DNA of 64,000 nucleotides from Candidatus Thiodiazotropha sp. LNASS1 (GCF_964212655.1 NZ_OZ156465.1:1798001-1862000), one strand, 5' to 3'; counted from the stretch's first letter, positions 45,860 to 55,838 are shown. Numbers and translations are program-made. Notes: generated from the letters alone by a model not told the origin.

Positions 45860-46198
45860 TTAGCTTTTATTGTCGGACTCTTGTTGGCTTTCGAGAGCAT
45901 CCTGACTCTGTTTTACCTGCGTGGCTGTTTCTTGTTTGATCTCATTGAGATCCTTCCGGGTCTCCTCAACGATCTCATGGACCGGATTGGCGAGAGTTGC
46001 CTGTTTCTCGATGACCTCCCGCAGCTCTTCCGCCTTGATCTCTTTATCGATATCAGCCTTCACATTGGCAATGAACCGGCGCCCACGGCCAAGCCACAAA
46101 CCCGCCGTGCGGGCAACCTTGGGCAGACGTTCAGGACCGATCACTATCAATGCCACAAGGGCGATGATTGTCAGTTCCCAGAAACCAACGTCAAACAT
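45860..46198 (-). CDS. tatB: Sec-independent translocase TatB
   Basis: 112 aa. N-terminal membrane helix (MFDVGFWELTIIALVALIVIG), the conserved GPERLP turn, an amphipathic helix and a charged, coiled tail ending ESQQESDNKS. TatB binds the twin-arginine signal together with TatC. It lies ten bases ahead of tatC. Confidence 0.95.
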   Translation of the reverse strand: MFDVGFWELTIIALVALIVIGPERLPKVARTAGLWLGRGRRFIANVKADIDKEIKAEELREVIEKQATLANPVHEIVEETRKDLNEIKQETATQVKQSQDALESQQESDNKS

Positions 46199-46236
46199 GG
46201 TATTTTCTCATCAATCCAGAGTGCGAAACCGGGTTT

Positions 46237-46494
46237 TCAGCTCTTGTCACTCTCCTTGGAGGTGACTTCACCATCGACTACTGTGCCCGACTCCGATTTC
46301 TCAATCTGCTCATTGGCCTTATTCTCTTCCTGTTTTTCACCGTCCTTCATCGCGCCTTTGAATCCCTTGATGGCCCCGCCCAGGTCGGAACCGATATTTT
46401 TCAACCGCTTGGTGCCGAACAACAGCAGGACTATGGCAAGAACAATCAACAGTTGCCAGATACTGATACCACCAAAACCCATAATCTTCTCCAC
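46237..46494 (-). CDS. tatA: Sec-independent translocase TatA
   Basis: 85 aa. Short start [15 protein letters not shown]-type helix, the hinge [27 protein letters not shown] and an acidic, charged tail. TatA oligomerises to form the transport pore. In the window the mepK product carries a twin-arginine signal. The gene follows hisE after a gap of 141 bases. Confidence 0.95.
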   Translation of the reverse strand: MEKIMGFGGISIWQLLIVLAIVLLLFGTKRLKNIGSDLGGAIKGFKGAMKDGEKQEENKANEQIEKSESGTVVDGEVTSKESDKS

Positions 46495-46635
46495 TCACCG
46501 GCATTGCCGGCATATAATTTAACCCGAATCAAGGCTTCAGGTTGTTATGTGTTCATCATATCCGCCCTCAGGGGCGATATATTGTCTGATCAAGACTGGG
46601 ATCATACCCCAGATAACGACCTTCTGTCTCCAGAG

Positions 46636-46953
46636 CTATTCGACCCGTTGCGCCTTCTCCTCAAGCCCCGAAAGACCGAAACGACGCTCAAGCTCCTGCA
46701 GCACATGCGCTGGGCTCAATCCCTGGTGAGCCAGTAACACCAGGGTATGAAACCAAAGATCGGCGGTCTCATAGACAATCTTCTCCGGGTCACCGTCCTT
46801 GGCCGCCATGACTGTTTCGGTCGCCTCTTCGCCGACCTTCTTCAGGATGGCATCGAGCCCTTTGGCATACAATTTCGCCACATAGGAGCTGTCGGGCTCG
46901 GCCTGCTTTCGCTGTTCCAGAATCTCAGCCAACTGTTGCAGTACGTCACTCAT
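46636..46953 (-). CDS. hisE: phosphoribosyl-ATP pyrophosphatase
   Basis: 105 aa all-alpha MazG-like enzyme for step 2 of histidine synthesis. Landmarks are [23 protein letters not shown] and the metal-binding acidic helix [20 protein letters not shown]. It is separate from hisI, unlike the fused HisIE of E. coli. Confidence 0.96.
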   Translation of the reverse strand: MSDVLQQLAEILEQRKQAEPDSSYVAKLYAKGLDAILKKVGEEATETVMAAKDGDPEKIVYETADLWFHTLVLLAHQGLSPAHVLQELERRFGLSGLEEKAQRVE

Positions 46954-46970
46954 GAAACACCCTCATACGA

Positions 46971-47351
46971 TTAATCATATATTTCACGGGGATCTTTGAG
47001 TATCGGTTCCACCTCCACCCAGACATCATCCTGAAGTTCGCGATAAAAACAGTTATGCCTGCCAGTATGACAAGCAATACCGCCTTTCTGCTCCACTTCC
47101 AGCAGAATCACATCGCCATCGCAATCGATCCGGATCGCCTGCACTCTCTGTTGATGCCCGGACTCTTCGCCCTTGTGCCAAAGCTTCTTCCGGGAGCGGG
47201 ACCAATAGACAGCATGTCCGCTCTCCTTGGTGAGTCGCAATGCCTCGGCGTTCATCCAGGCCATCATCAGCAGCTTGCCGCTACCGACTTCCTGCGCGAT
47301 TGCCGGCACCAGACCGTCACGATCCCATTTCACCGCGTCCAGCCAACTCAT
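46971..47351 (-). CDS. hisI: phosphoribosyl-AMP cyclohydrolase
   Basis: 126 aa. Opens the adenine ring in step 3. Conserved [32 protein letters not shown] and the zinc cysteine motif [13 protein letters not shown] are present, as is [13 protein letters not shown]. It overlaps the end of hisF by four bases (ATGA). Confidence 0.97.
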   Translation of the reverse strand: MSWLDAVKWDRDGLVPAIAQEVGSGKLLMMAWMNAEALRLTKESGHAVYWSRSRKKLWHKGEESGHQQRVQAIRIDCDGDVILLEVEQKGGIACHTGRHNCFYRELQDDVWVEVEPILKDPREIYD

Positions 47352-48118
47352 AACCTCACCTCAATGGCTTGATCCCGCATATACCGTTTGGCCTCGCCGA
47401 CCGAGTATTCGGCAAAGTGAAAGATGCTGGCCGCCAATACGGCATCCGCCCCTCCCTGTTTTACGCCATCCACCAGATGCTGCAGATTGCCGACACCGCC
47501 TGACGCGATCACCGGAATCGGCACGCTATCGACAATCGCCCTCGTCAGTGCATTGTCAAAACCGATCTTGGTGCCATCCCGATCCATACTGGTCAATAGA
47601 ATTTCTCCGGCACCATAGTCACTCATGCGTTGCGCCCATTCAATGGCATCGAGCCCGGTCGGTTTGCGCCCGCCATGGGTGAAGATCTCCCATTTCAGGG
47701 GTTCACCCTCGCCACTCACCTGCTTGGCGTCGATCGCCACCACGATACATTGCGATCCGAACCGCTCGGTGGCCTCTTTGACGAACTCTGGATTGAAGAC
47801 CGCTGCGGTATTGATGGCCACCTTATCGGCACCCGCATTGAGCATGCGTCGGATATCGTCCGCACAGCGAATCCCACCACCGACGGTCAAAGGAATGAAG
47901 ACTTCGCTGGCCACCTGTTCGACAACGTGCACAATGGTCTCGCGATCGTCTGAGCTGGCGGTAATGTCGAGAAAGGTGATCTCGTCGGCACCCTCCTCGT
48001 TATAACGTCGCGCCACCTCGACCGGATCACCGGCATCGCGGATATCGACAAACTTCACGCCCTTGACCACACGGCCGGCATCCACGTCGAGGCAGGGGAT
48101 GATACGTTTGGCTAACAT
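47348..48118 (-). CDS. hisF: imidazole glycerol phosphate synthase, cyclase subunit
   Basis: 256 aa TIM barrel. It begins [20 protein letters not shown] with the catalytic Asp11; the second acid is in [23 protein letters not shown] and [14 protein letters not shown] bind phosphate. It forms the complex with HisH, whose ammonia it uses. It follows hisA by 27 bases. Confidence 0.98.
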   Translation of the reverse strand: MLAKRIIPCLDVDAGRVVKGVKFVDIRDAGDPVEVARRYNEEGADEITFLDITASSDDRETIVHVVEQVASEVFIPLTVGGGIRCADDIRRMLNAGADKVAINTAAVFNPEFVKEATERFGSQCIVVAIDAKQVSGEGEPLKWEIFTHGGRKPTGLDAIEWAQRMSDYGAGEILLTSMDRDGTKIGFDNALTRAIVDSVPIPVIASGGVGNLQHLVDGVKQGGADAVLAASIFHFAEYSVGEAKRYMRDQAIEVRL

Positions 48119-48145
48119 GATGTCTCTAATTTTGAATAGTGAATT

Positions 48146-48880
48146 TTACGATAGTTCATCCGCCAGCTTTTGGCCGGTCACCAGATCGAGTGTGCCCTCG
48201 TAGATTGCCCGACCGGTGATTGCCCCCATTATATTTGTCGTATCTGCCTTGCAAAGCGCCTCGATATCACCAATATGAGTGATTCCACCTGAAGCAATCA
48301 CCGGTATGGTAATCGCATTCGCCAGCGCAGCTGTTGCTTCGATATTGGGCCCTGACAGCATACCGTCGCGGCCGATATCGGTGTAAACAATGGCGGAGAC
48401 ACCGGCATCCTGAAAACGCCGGGCAAGTTCAGTCACTTCCTGGTCGGTGACTTCGGCCCATCCGTTGATGGCGACCATGCCGGAAATGGCATCGAGTCCG
48501 ACGATCACGTGCCCTGGGAAGGCCTTACAGGCGCGGGCCACAAATTCCGGCTCCTTCACGGCCTGGGTGCCGATAATACAATAGCTGACACCGGCACCCA
48601 GATAGGCCTCGATCGTGGCTTCGTCGCGAATCCCGCCACCCACCTGAATCGGCAGGTCAGGGTAGGCGTTGGCGATGGAACGGATCGCACTCCCGTTTAC
48701 CGGTTCACCGGCAAAGGCACCGTTGAGATCGACCAGATGCAGACGGCGAGCGCCCTCTTCAACCCAGCGCGTCGCCATCTCCAGGGGGTTGTCCGAAAAC
48801 ACGGTATCATCTTCCATGCGACCCTGGCGCAGCCTGACACATTGGCCATCCTTCAGATCAATAGCGGGTATTAACAGCAC
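48146..48880 (-). CDS. hisA: 1-(5-phosphoribosyl)-5-[(5-phosphoribosylamino)methylideneamino]imidazole-4-carboxamide isomerase
   Basis: 244 aa TIM barrel, step 4 of histidine synthesis. It begins (V/M)[16 protein letters not shown]; the second catalytic acid is in [14 protein letters not shown]. The GTG at 48880 is preceded by GGGAA; the frame extends 13 codons further to a GTG at 48919 but this lies in the REP-like repeat. Confidence 0.96.
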   Translation of the reverse strand: MLLIPAIDLKDGQCVRLRQGRMEDDTVFSDNPLEMATRWVEEGARRLHLVDLNGAFAGEPVNGSAIRSIANAYPDLPIQVGGGIRDEATIEAYLGAGVSYCIIGTQAVKEPEFVARACKAFPGHVIVGLDAISGMVAINGWAEVTDQEVTELARRFQDAGVSAIVYTDIGRDGMLSGPNIEATAALANAITIPVIASGGITHIGDIEALCKADTTNIMGAITGRAIYEGTLDLVTGQKLADELS

Positions 48881-48904
48881 GATTTCATTCCCATGTCTTT
48901 TGGA

Positions 48905-48958
48905 TGCGGCAAACCGCACCCTACATATAATTTATTAGGTCGGGTGCGGCTTGCCGCA
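48905..48958. repeat. REP-like inverted repeat between hisH and hisA
   Basis: The arms TGCGGCAAACCGCACC-CTA (48905-48923) and its near complement (48936-48958) pair except for a few positions, with a short AT-rich loop. The motif GGGTGCGG-TTGCCGCA resembles dispersed intergenic repeats of other bacteria. It may fold in the his mRNA and stop or stabilise it. Confidence 0.6.
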
Positions 48959-49006
48959 CTATGAATCCCTGGTTAGCATGAGATTCAGGTACAACCCCCA
49001 AACCCA

Positions 49007-49651
49007 TCATGTCGGATTCCATCCGATGAAGTTGCGCAGCAGTTGCAATCCTGCATCCGCACTCTTTTCCGGATGAAACTGTACCGCGAAAAGATTTCTG
49101 TCAGCGATGGCGCTGGCGAAGCGGACACCGTAATCCGTGGTCGCGGCCACCAGCGCCTGTTGTTCAGGATCGACATAGTAACTGTGTACGAAATAGAAGC
49201 GGCTATCCTGCCCGATACCGGTCCAAAGGGGATGATCATAGCCCTGATGCACCTGATTCCATCCCATATGCGGTATCTTCAATGCCTCGCCGTCAGGCGC
49301 TGTGCCCCCGGGGAATCGCCGCACCCGTCCCTCTATCAGACCCATCAGCTCGGTGCCGTTATTCTCTTCACTGAATTCCAGCAGCACCTGCTGACCCATA
49401 CAGATTCCAAGGAAGGGTTTGCTCTGGGCGGCATCCAGTACGGCCCGGTTGAGGTGATGATCGGAGATTGCCGCCATACAATCTCTGGCCGCGCCCTGTC
49501 CCGGAAATACTACCCGGTCGGATGCGAGGATCAGTTCCGGATCGTCAGTGACCAAAACCTCGTCATTGCCTGCCGCTACATGTTCAACCGCCTTGGCGAC
49601 AGAACGCAGATTGCCCATACCGTAGTCGATCACGGTGATACGTTGTGTCAT
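49007..49651 (-). CDS. hisH: imidazole glycerol phosphate synthase, glutaminase subunit
   Basis: 214 aa class I glutamine amidotransferase that feeds ammonia to HisF. Begins MTQRITVIDYGMGNLRSVAK; the nucleophile is in LGICMGQQVLLEFS and the His-Glu pair in QFHPEKSADAG. It sits between hisB and hisA. Confidence 0.97.
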   Translation of the reverse strand: MTQRITVIDYGMGNLRSVAKAVEHVAAGNDEVLVTDDPELILASDRVVFPGQGAARDCMAAISDHHLNRAVLDAAQSKPFLGICMGQQVLLEFSEENNGTELMGLIEGRVRRFPGGTAPDGEALKIPHMGWNQVHQGYDHPLWTGIGQDSRFYFVHSYYVDPEQQALVAATTDYGVRFASAIADRNLFAVQFHPEKSADAGLQLLRNFIGWNPT

Positions 49652-49669
49652 CGTTACACCTGTGAACCG

Positions 49670-50260
49670 CTATAGACTACCCTTTGTAGAGGGTATTCGT
49701 TGCGCCATCCGGCGATCTGTCTCCAACGCCATGCGCAGGGCCCGGCCGAACGCCTTGAACACAGTTTCAGCCTGATGGTGGGCATTGCTGCCACGCAGGT
49801 TGTCGATGTGCAGGGTCACACCGGCATGATTCACCAGTCCCTGAAAAAACTCCTGAAACAGATCGACGTCGAACTCACCGATGCGTGCCCTTGCGAACGC
49901 GAGATTGTAGACCAGGCCAGGTCTCCCGGAAAAATCGATCACCACCCGAGACAGTGCCTCGTCCAAAGGCACATAGGCGTGACCGTAACGATAGATACCC
50001 TTTTTGTCGCCAACCGCTTTGGCCAGGGCCTGTCCCAGGGAGATACCCACATCCTCCACCGTGTGATGGGCGTCGATGTGCAGATCACCTTTCGCTGTAA
50101 TGCTGAGATCGATCAGTCCGTGACGGGCAACCTGATCCAGCATGTGATCGAGAAAAGGGACGCCAGTATCAAAAGAGGCTTCACCTGTTCCATCCAGATT
50201 GAGTGAAACAGTAATCTGGGTTTCCAAGGTATTGCGCTCAATCTGCGCGGTACGCTGCAT
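49670..50260 (-). CDS. hisB: imidazoleglycerol-phosphate dehydratase
   Basis: 196 aa, dehydratase only, without the N-terminal phosphatase of enteric HisB. Metal-binding motifs are [23 protein letters not shown], and late [16 protein letters not shown]. It is the first gene of this his row; hisG, hisD and hisC are not in the window. Confidence 0.97.
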   Translation of the reverse strand: MQRTAQIERNTLETQITVSLNLDGTGEASFDTGVPFLDHMLDQVARHGLIDLSITAKGDLHIDAHHTVEDVGISLGQALAKAVGDKKGIYRYGHAYVPLDEALSRVVIDFSGRPGLVYNLAFARARIGEFDVDLFQEFFQGLVNHAGVTLHIDNLRGSNAHHQAETVFKAFGRALRMALETDRRMAQRIPSTKGSL

Positions 50261-50290
50261 TATAATGACTCCGGTATTGTCCGATCAGAA

Positions 50291-50299
50291 ATATTAACA
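50291..50299 (-). promoter_or_regulatory. possible promoter of the his-tat operon
   Basis: TGTTAATAT on the minus strand is an extended -10 about 31 bases before the hisB ATG. The only -35-like hexamer, GTGACA, is too close (13 bases). Confidence 0.35.
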
Positions 50300-50505
50300 A
50301 AACTGTGGCTGTCACTTGTATCCACCCGACACAGCCTTACGACAGATCAGAGGCCAACGATACACAGTCGAGAGCCTCGCACACATGAGCCCACACTCAT
50401 AAGAAACCGCTTATTTTAGTGGAAAACTTCTGAAAAGACAGCGCCGGTTTATCGGCTTCCACACAAATGCCGGTGAATGGGTCTGTCTGAGGCAGCCAAA
50501 CGGCA

Positions 50506-50538
50506 CTAGGGCCTGTCAACACTAACCCGATCGGTCCT
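50506..50538 (-). repeat. dispersed 33-base repeat, copy 2
   Basis: Second copy of the element at 21178-21210, 28 of 33 identical. It begins at the stop codon of the metallo-beta-lactamase gene. The ends CTAGGACC and GGCCCTAG are near complements, so it may work as a 3' hairpin. Confidence 0.6.
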
Positions 50539-51496
50539 AGAAGAGCTCAGCCTCGACTTCCAGGTAAGCAAGACTGATATGCCGTCCGACGTTTCGCTGA
50601 AAATCGACCCAGTCGTGAAAGTCATGCAACGATTCAATAATCAGAGGATTCATCTCAAAATCACTAAGACCCTCTTCATAGTGCTTTGCGACCTCACTTT
50701 TCAGGGTGTCTAAATAGCTGAGATAGGTCTCCGGTACCTCACGGCCACCTGTCTTGCCGTGACCGGGAACAAAGACCTCGGCCCGGGTCCCCAAAGCACG
50801 TTCGATAGCGGCGATATTACCTGTGAAGGTGGCGTGATCCATTCGACCCATACGTTTGCTCAGGACATTGTCACCGAGAAAAAGCACCTTGTGTCGCGGT
50901 AATTCAATCATGATATCCGAGTGGCTGTGTGCCTTTGCTTCATAATGGATGCGCAAGGTCACACCGCCAAGGGCCATCTCATCACCGTGTGCCGTGGAAC
51001 GGTCGGGCGGCACCTCGACCGTGCCTGCAACCGCACCTTCCGTCATACGCATCAGGGTGGCGAGAAAAGCCTTGCCATCGCCCTTTTCCACCAATCGGCG
51101 CATCTCTTCATGACCATAGATCGCCACATCGGGAAATGCCTCGCGTATTGCCTGATTGGCAAACCAATGATCGCCGTGGATATGGGTATTGAATACTGCA
51201 ACCACAGGAAGATCGCTCAATTTACTGATCTGTCGCAGTACCATCTCCCCCGTCTGGACGCTCGATCCCGGATCGATGACGACCACCCCTTTGTCACCTA
51301 TCACAAAACCCGGGTTATTCATGAAACCCTGATTCTCCACCGATGGCACACCCAGCGGGCCATGTATGACATAAACTCCGTCCGCTATCCTGTCCGCGGG
51401 GTAATCAGGGACTGCGGGACCGCGCTCATCGGCGATGGCGTATGAAGAGAACAGGATTGAGATAAACAACAATTGGGGGAGGTACCTGATCAGCAT
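50537..51496 (-). CDS. exported metallo-beta-lactamase-fold hydrolase (SoxH/relay type)
   Basis: 319 aa with a signal peptide (LLFISILFSSYAIADE). The zinc motif is NTHIHGDHWFAN; further ligands lie in AKAHSHSDIM, FLGDNVLS and VPGHGKTGG. The family includes SoxH and the quinoprotein-relay metallohydrolases, whose substrates are not well known. It follows dtd on the same strand (53-base gap). The dispersed repeat overlaps its stop. Confidence 0.8.
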   Translation of the reverse strand: MLIRYLPQLLFISILFSSYAIADERGPAVPDYPADRIADGVYVIHGPLGVPSVENQGFMNNPGFVIGDKGVVVIDPGSSVQTGEMVLRQISKLSDLPVVAVFNTHIHGDHWFANQAIREAFPDVAIYGHEEMRRLVEKGDGKAFLATLMRMTEGAVAGTVEVPPDRSTAHGDEMALGGVTLRIHYEAKAHSHSDIMIELPRHKVLFLGDNVLSKRMGRMDHATFTGNIAAIERALGTRAEVFVPGHGKTGGREVPETYLSYLDTLKSEVAKHYEEGLSDFEMNPLIIESLHDFHDWVDFQRNVGRHISLAYLEVEAELF

Positions 51497-51549
51497 AATT
51501 TTGAGTTCACCTGTTTGCCACTGTTAAAGACACTATAGAAATCAACAAC

Positions 51550-51987
51550 TCAACATTCCAGCCAAAACGTCACCGGACCATTATTGATGAGGGCCACCTG
51601 CATATCAGCGCCAAAAATACCACAGGCCACCGGTTGGTGCAGTGCTTGCGCGCTCTCAGTCAAATAGGAAAACAGATGTTTTCCCACTTCCGGATCGGCG
51701 GCGCTGGAAAACCCCGGTCGCATACCCTTTTTTGTATCGGCCGCCAGGGTAAACTGAGGAATCAGCAGCAAACCACCCTGAATATCCCTCAGGCTCAAGT
51801 TCATACGGCCGGTCTCATCGTTGAAGACACGGTACCCCAGCAATCGTTCAAGCAGGCGATCGGCTTTGCCGCTATCATCGTTTTTCTGAATCCCTACCAG
51901 CACGGCCAGTCCCCGGTCGATCTCAGCAACCGGTTCACCGTCGATATGCACGCTTGCCTCATTCACCCGCTGCAGCAGCCCGATCAC
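51550..51987 (-). CDS. dtd: D-aminoacyl-tRNA deacylase
   Basis: 145 aa homodimeric enzyme that removes D-amino acids (and glycine from tRNA-Ala) from tRNA. Landmarks are MIGLLQRVNEASVHIDGE, LLIPQFTLAADTKKGMRP and the active-site NGPVTFWLE with the cis Gly-Pro. It overlaps pip by four bases. Confidence 0.97.
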   Translation of the reverse strand: MIGLLQRVNEASVHIDGEPVAEIDRGLAVLVGIQKNDDSGKADRLLERLLGYRVFNDETGRMNLSLRDIQGGLLLIPQFTLAADTKKGMRPGFSSAADPEVGKHLFSYLTESAQALHQPVACGIFGADMQVALINNGPVTFWLEC

Positions 51988-52934
51988 GGCAACTCCTTTG
52001 CAAATCTGTCCGTTGCCTCGATCAAGGCACTGCGGATACCGGGTTCCGCCGCGGAGTGGCCGGCATCCCCGATTACTTTCAGTTCACTGCCCGGCCAGGC
52101 GTGATGGAGTTCCCAAGCGGAGGTCATGGGGCAGATAAGATCATAGCGCCCTTGCACAATGACACCTGGTATATCCGCCAGCCTATCGCTCTCCAGCAAC
52201 AATTGATTGGGGCGCAGGAAGGCATGATTGACAAAATAGTGGCACTCGATGCGGGCCAGACTCAAGGCTGTGTGAGGATCTGAAAAAAAACTGACCACCG
52301 CAGGGTTTGGATGGAGGCTGGCAGTGCGGCCTTCCCATACCGACCACGCCTTGGCAGCCGCCATTCGATCAATATCGTTCTCGCCGCTAAGGCGGCGTTG
52401 ATAGGCGTGTAACAGGTCGTCCCGTTCCTGTTGTGGGATCGGGGCGATGAAATCCTCCCAATAATCCGGAAAGACACGGCTTGCCCCATGCTGATAGAAC
52501 CAACGGATCTCCTCATCACGGCAGAGAAAGATGCCCCTGAGGACCATCCCTGTGACCCGATCCGGGTTGGATTGAGCATAGGCAAGTGCGAGTGTCGATC
52601 CCCAGGAACCGCCGAACAATAACCATTGCTCGATGTTCAGCTGCTGGCGAATTCTTTCGATATCACCCACCAGGTCCCAGGTGGTGTTGGCTTCCAACGA
52701 GGCATGCGGTGTGGAGTGGCCACAGCCACGTTGATCGAAGAGCACGACCCGATAGTGATCGGGATTGAAAAAACGGCGGTGATAGGGTTCACAGCCGGCC
52801 CCCGGGCCACCATGGAGAAACAGCACCGGAATCCCATCCGGCTTGCCAACCTGCTCAACGTAGAGTCGATGGCCGTTATCCACAGGCAGCATTTGCGATG
52901 TGAACGGTTCAATGGCTGGATACAGGTCTTTCAT
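51984..52934 (-). CDS. pip: proline iminopeptidase
   Basis: 316 aa alpha/beta hydrolase of family S33 releasing N-terminal proline. It begins MKDLYPAIEPFTSQMLPVD and has HGGPGAGCEP, DQRGCGHSTPHA, the nucleophile GGSWGSTLALAYAQ, WSVWEGRTASL, and C-terminal Asp/His in VQGRYDLICP and GDAGHSAAEPG. It is first in the pip-dtd-MBL row. A second ATG one codon upstream exists. Confidence 0.95.
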   Translation of the reverse strand: MKDLYPAIEPFTSQMLPVDNGHRLYVEQVGKPDGIPVLFLHGGPGAGCEPYHRRFFNPDHYRVVLFDQRGCGHSTPHASLEANTTWDLVGDIERIRQQLNIEQWLLFGGSWGSTLALAYAQSNPDRVTGMVLRGIFLCRDEEIRWFYQHGASRVFPDYWEDFIAPIPQQERDDLLHAYQRRLSGENDIDRMAAAKAWSVWEGRTASLHPNPAVVSFFSDPHTALSLARIECHYFVNHAFLRPNQLLLESDRLADIPGVIVQGRYDLICPMTSAWELHHAWPGSELKVIGDAGHSAAEPGIRSALIEATDRFAKELP

Positions 52935-52951
52935 CAATATTCATGTCGCCA

Positions 52952-52969
52952 TGTAGGAAAAATCCTACA
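52952..52969. promoter_or_regulatory. GacA/UvrY-type upstream box
   Basis: TGTAGG-AAAAAT-CCTACA is a perfect 18-base dyad that differs from the GacA consensus (TGTAAG-N6-CTTACA) at one position per arm. It lies about 90 bases upstream of the Csr/Rsm-type sRNA start, the expected side for GacA activation. A second weaker dyad TGTG-N8-CACA is at 53000-53015. Confidence 0.65.
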
Positions 52970-53046
52970 TCGATTAGAGAAAAATCTCACAAACAATATG
53001 TGCGGAATCCCACAGTAAAAGTTACATTTTGTGTCATTATTAAGTT

Positions 53047-53170
53047 GTCGTCATCAGGGATGTACACCAAGGACATAGAGCTCAGGAGAGCACAGGGACG
53101 ATTAGCTTAGCCAACCAAGCCGACGACTATAAGCCCAACTGCAAGGAATGCGGTTGGGCTTCTTCTTTTA
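53047..53170 (+). ncRNA. Csr/Rsm-type regulatory sRNA (CsrA/RsmA-binding)
   Basis: A plus-strand RNA gene of about 120 nt between the starts of pip and the end of typA. Five GGA motifs lie at 53058-53060, 53071-53073, 53085-53087, 53096-53098 and 53145-53147, several as CAGGGA, CAAGGA or TCAGGA, the CsrA/RsmA recognition core. GCTC-AGGA-GAGC (53080-53091) is a typical GGA-in-loop hairpin. GTCGTC (53047-53052) can pair with GACGAC (53122-53127), enclosing the 5' domain. A strong terminator ends it. A GacA-type dyad lies upstream. Such RNAs titrate CsrA/RsmA. The transcription start is inferred from CATTAT at 53035-53040. Confidence 0.82.
53131..53169 (+). terminator. terminator of the Csr/Rsm-type sRNA
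   Basis: Stem AAGCCCAAC (53131-53139) and GTTGGGCTT (53153-53161), extended by three inner pairs, with GGA in the loop AAGGAAT, then CTTCTTTT. On the minus strand no T-run follows. Confidence 0.85.
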
Positions 53171-53255
53171 TACATGACTGACATTACCTCAGACCCGCCA
53201 TTCTGCCAAACCCGAAATTAATAAACGTATCCGATCCAGGATCTGTTGCCTTGCC

Positions 53256-55070
53256 CTACAACTCCCGTGATGCACGTTTGCGCTCATGCTCCCTGAGGTG
53301 CTTTTTGCGCAACCTGATGGCACCCGGAGTGACTTCCACCAGTTCGTCATCCTCAATGAACTCCAACGCCTGCTCGAGGCTATATTGCAGCGGGGGCGTC
53401 AGAATGATTGAGTCGTCCTTTCCGGCGGCCCGAATGTTGGTTAATTGCTTGCCTTTCAGAGGATTAACCACCAGATCGTTTTCCCGGGAGTTGATACCCA
53501 CTATCTGCCCCTCATAGACATCATCACCCGGCGAGGCGAAAAGCCTGCCTCGCTCCTGGAGGTTAAATAGGGCATATCCAAGCACCTTACCCTGGCCATT
53601 GGCGATTAAAACGCCGTTTTTCCTCGCGGCTATCCCCCCTTGTTGGGTGGGACCATAGTGATCGAAAACATGGTAGATCAACCCGGTGCCTGAAGTGGTG
53701 GTCATAAATTCGGTCTGAAAACCGATCAATCCCCGGGAGGGTATGATGTAGTCGAGTCGGACTCTTCCTTTGCCATCCGGCACAATATCCTTGAGTTCAC
53801 CCTTGCGCGCGCCCAGTGCCTCCATGATGCTGCCCTGATCCTTCTCCTCCACATCCACGGTCAACTGCTCGTAAGGCTCGCAAACCTCTCCCTCGACTTC
53901 GCGAAAGATGACCTCCGGCCGGGATACGGCCAGTTCATAACCCTCACGGCGCATGTTCTCGATCAAGACCGAAAGATGCAGTTCACCCCGCCCGGAAACC
54001 TTGAACTTCTCCGGGTCTGTCCCTTCCTCGACCCGCAGTGCCACATTGTGAATCAGCTCTCGCTCGAGGCGCTCTTTAAGTTGTCTGGAGGTGAGATATT
54101 TACCTTCCAGTCCGGCAAAGGGCGAGGTATTGACCTGAAAGGTCATTGAGACGGTGGGCTCATCCACGGACAGTGGAGGCATCGCTTCTACATGCTCCGG
54201 ATCGCAGAGGGTGTCGGAGACATTGGGCGCCTCCAGTCCGCTGATGGCAATGATGTCTCCGGCGCTGGCTTGGTCGACCTCGAAGCGCTCCAGACCGAGG
54301 TAACCGTAGACTATCCCTATCTTGCCGCGGTGCTGTTCTCCATCATATTTCACCACGGTGACCTGTTGATTGGGTTTCACCGTACCGCAGGTCACTCTCC
54401 CCACCGCGATCGCCCCGACATAGCTGTTGTAGTCCAGATTGGAGATCTGCATCTGGAAGGGACCGTCCGGATCGACTTCAGGCGCCGGGCAGTGATTGAC
54501 AATCGTTTCGAACAGCGGCCGCATGTCGCCCTGATTCACCTGACTCTCCAGACCTGCGTAACCATTGACCGCCGAGGCGTAGATGATGGGGAAATCGAGC
54601 TGCTCGTCAGTCGCACCGAGACGGTCGAACAACTCAAATACCTGATCGATAACCCAGTCGGGTCTCGCCCCCGGTTTATCGATCTTGTTCACCACCACAA
54701 TGGGTCGCAGGCCGTGCTTGAACGCCTTCTGGGTGACGAACCGGGTCTGTGGCATGGGGCCTTCCTGGGCATCCACCAGCAATAGTACGGAATCGACCAT
54801 TGACAGCACACGCTCCACCTCACCACCAAAATCGGCATGTCCAGGTGTATCGACGATATTGATACGATATTCCTTCCAGCGGATGGCCGTGTTCTTAGAC
54901 AGGATAGTGATACCCCGTTCCCTCTCCTGATCGTTGGAGTCCATGACGCGCTCGACATTGCCAAAACGCTCACCCAGGGTTCCAGACTGTTTCAACAGTT
55001 CATCCACAAGTGTGGTTTTGCCATGATCGACATGCGCGATAATGGCGATATTTCTTAGATTCTCGATCAC
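53256..55070 (-). CDS. typA: ribosome-associated GTPase TypA/BipA
   Basis: 604 aa translational GTPase of the EF-G type, needed for ribosome assembly and stress adaptation. G1 is AHVDHGKTT, then [40 protein letters not shown]; domains III and V and the BipA-specific C-terminal domain follow ([35 protein letters not shown]). The start is GTG. It is transcribed alone from a promoter at 55106-55111. Confidence 0.97.
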   Translation of the reverse strand: MIENLRNIAIIAHVDHGKTTLVDELLKQSGTLGERFGNVERVMDSNDQERERGITILSKNTAIRWKEYRINIVDTPGHADFGGEVERVLSMVDSVLLLVDAQEGPMPQTRFVTQKAFKHGLRPIVVVNKIDKPGARPDWVIDQVFELFDRLGATDEQLDFPIIYASAVNGYAGLESQVNQGDMRPLFETIVNHCPAPEVDPDGPFQMQISNLDYNSYVGAIAVGRVTCGTVKPNQQVTVVKYDGEQHRGKIGIVYGYLGLERFEVDQASAGDIIAISGLEAPNVSDTLCDPEHVEAMPPLSVDEPTVSMTFQVNTSPFAGLEGKYLTSRQLKERLERELIHNVALRVEEGTDPEKFKVSGRGELHLSVLIENMRREGYELAVSRPEVIFREVEGEVCEPYEQLTVDVEEKDQGSIMEALGARKGELKDIVPDGKGRVRLDYIIPSRGLIGFQTEFMTTTSGTGLIYHVFDHYGPTQQGGIAARKNGVLIANGQGKVLGYALFNLQERGRLFASPGDDVYEGQIVGINSRENDLVVNPLKGKQLTNIRAAGKDDSIILTPPLQYSLEQALEFIEDDELVEVTPGAIRLRKKHLREHERKRASREL

Positions 55071-55105
55071 TGAAACAGCCCGTCCGGAGTAAAAAAAGAT
55101 GGCGG

Positions 55106-55111
55106 ATTATA
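55106..55111 (-). promoter_or_regulatory. -10 element of typA
   Basis: A perfect TATAAT on the minus strand, giving a leader of about 28 bases. No good -35 is seen; upstream DNA is very AT-rich (55128-55165). Confidence 0.5.
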
Positions 55112-55838
55112 CCCTTATCACGAAAATTATCTTTTTATTTTTTATAATATATTTTAATTCAATGAGTTACAGAGCATTCTGAAGAGTAATAGTTATCATC
55201 TATCGACAACCCCTTTTCATTTCATAACTTTCAGAATTACCCACAAGTTCTGTGGATAACATTGTTGATAAATCCTGAAAACCACCCTCAAAGGCAGATA
55301 AAACGGGGGAATTCATTAAATCGTAAAAAAAATGAACAATTTGTTGTTAGCCTTTAAAAACATAGAGTTAGATTGATATATAAGGCCCGTGCCCAACCTT
55401 GGTTCAGGTAAATGTCTGAGTCAATCCCTCAACCTTTCCCTATGTGCACAGTTTATTATTATGATCTCGGCAAAAGCCTGTCTGTGGGTAATGAGGAAGC
55501 TCCTCTAGCAAAATGCGATCACAACTCCAGCTACCTCCGTGTAGATATAACCTGCAATGCGATTATCCAGGTCATACTGCTTATTCCTCGTTACTCCGCG
55601 ATTGGCTCTTTTTCAGACACGACGGTAAGAAACACAAGAAAAATAACAGGTGCTAGTTAAACAGTTACTAATAATCAAATAGATTGGACTTCTTCTAAAG
55701 CTTGCACTCTGGGAAGAATATGGACAGGATAGAGCGAGACGCAACCTGAGCAAAAAATAAAGCCGGGGTTGGAATTTCAACACCAATACCTACGAGTTGC
55801 GCGACTTAAAACAAGCAGAAAATGAAGTAGAACCATCC
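55112..55838. other. long intergenic region with DnaA-box-like sites
   Basis: 727 bases without a convincing gene. TGTGGATAA (55251-55259) is a perfect DnaA box on the minus strand, TTACCCACA (55237-55245) has one mismatch and TGTTGATAA near 55265 one or two. An AT-rich tract (55128-55165) lies next to them. An open frame at 55412-55660 has no protein pattern. The MoxR promoter must be in the right half but is not obvious. Confidence 0.4.

Noticed and set aside
55128-55270. Chromosome origin
   Set aside because: Only one perfect DnaA box, and no dnaA, dnaN, gidA or parAB genes nearby.
55412-55660. 82-codon open frame before MoxR
   Set aside because: No ribosome site, no recognisable protein pattern, and no operon context.
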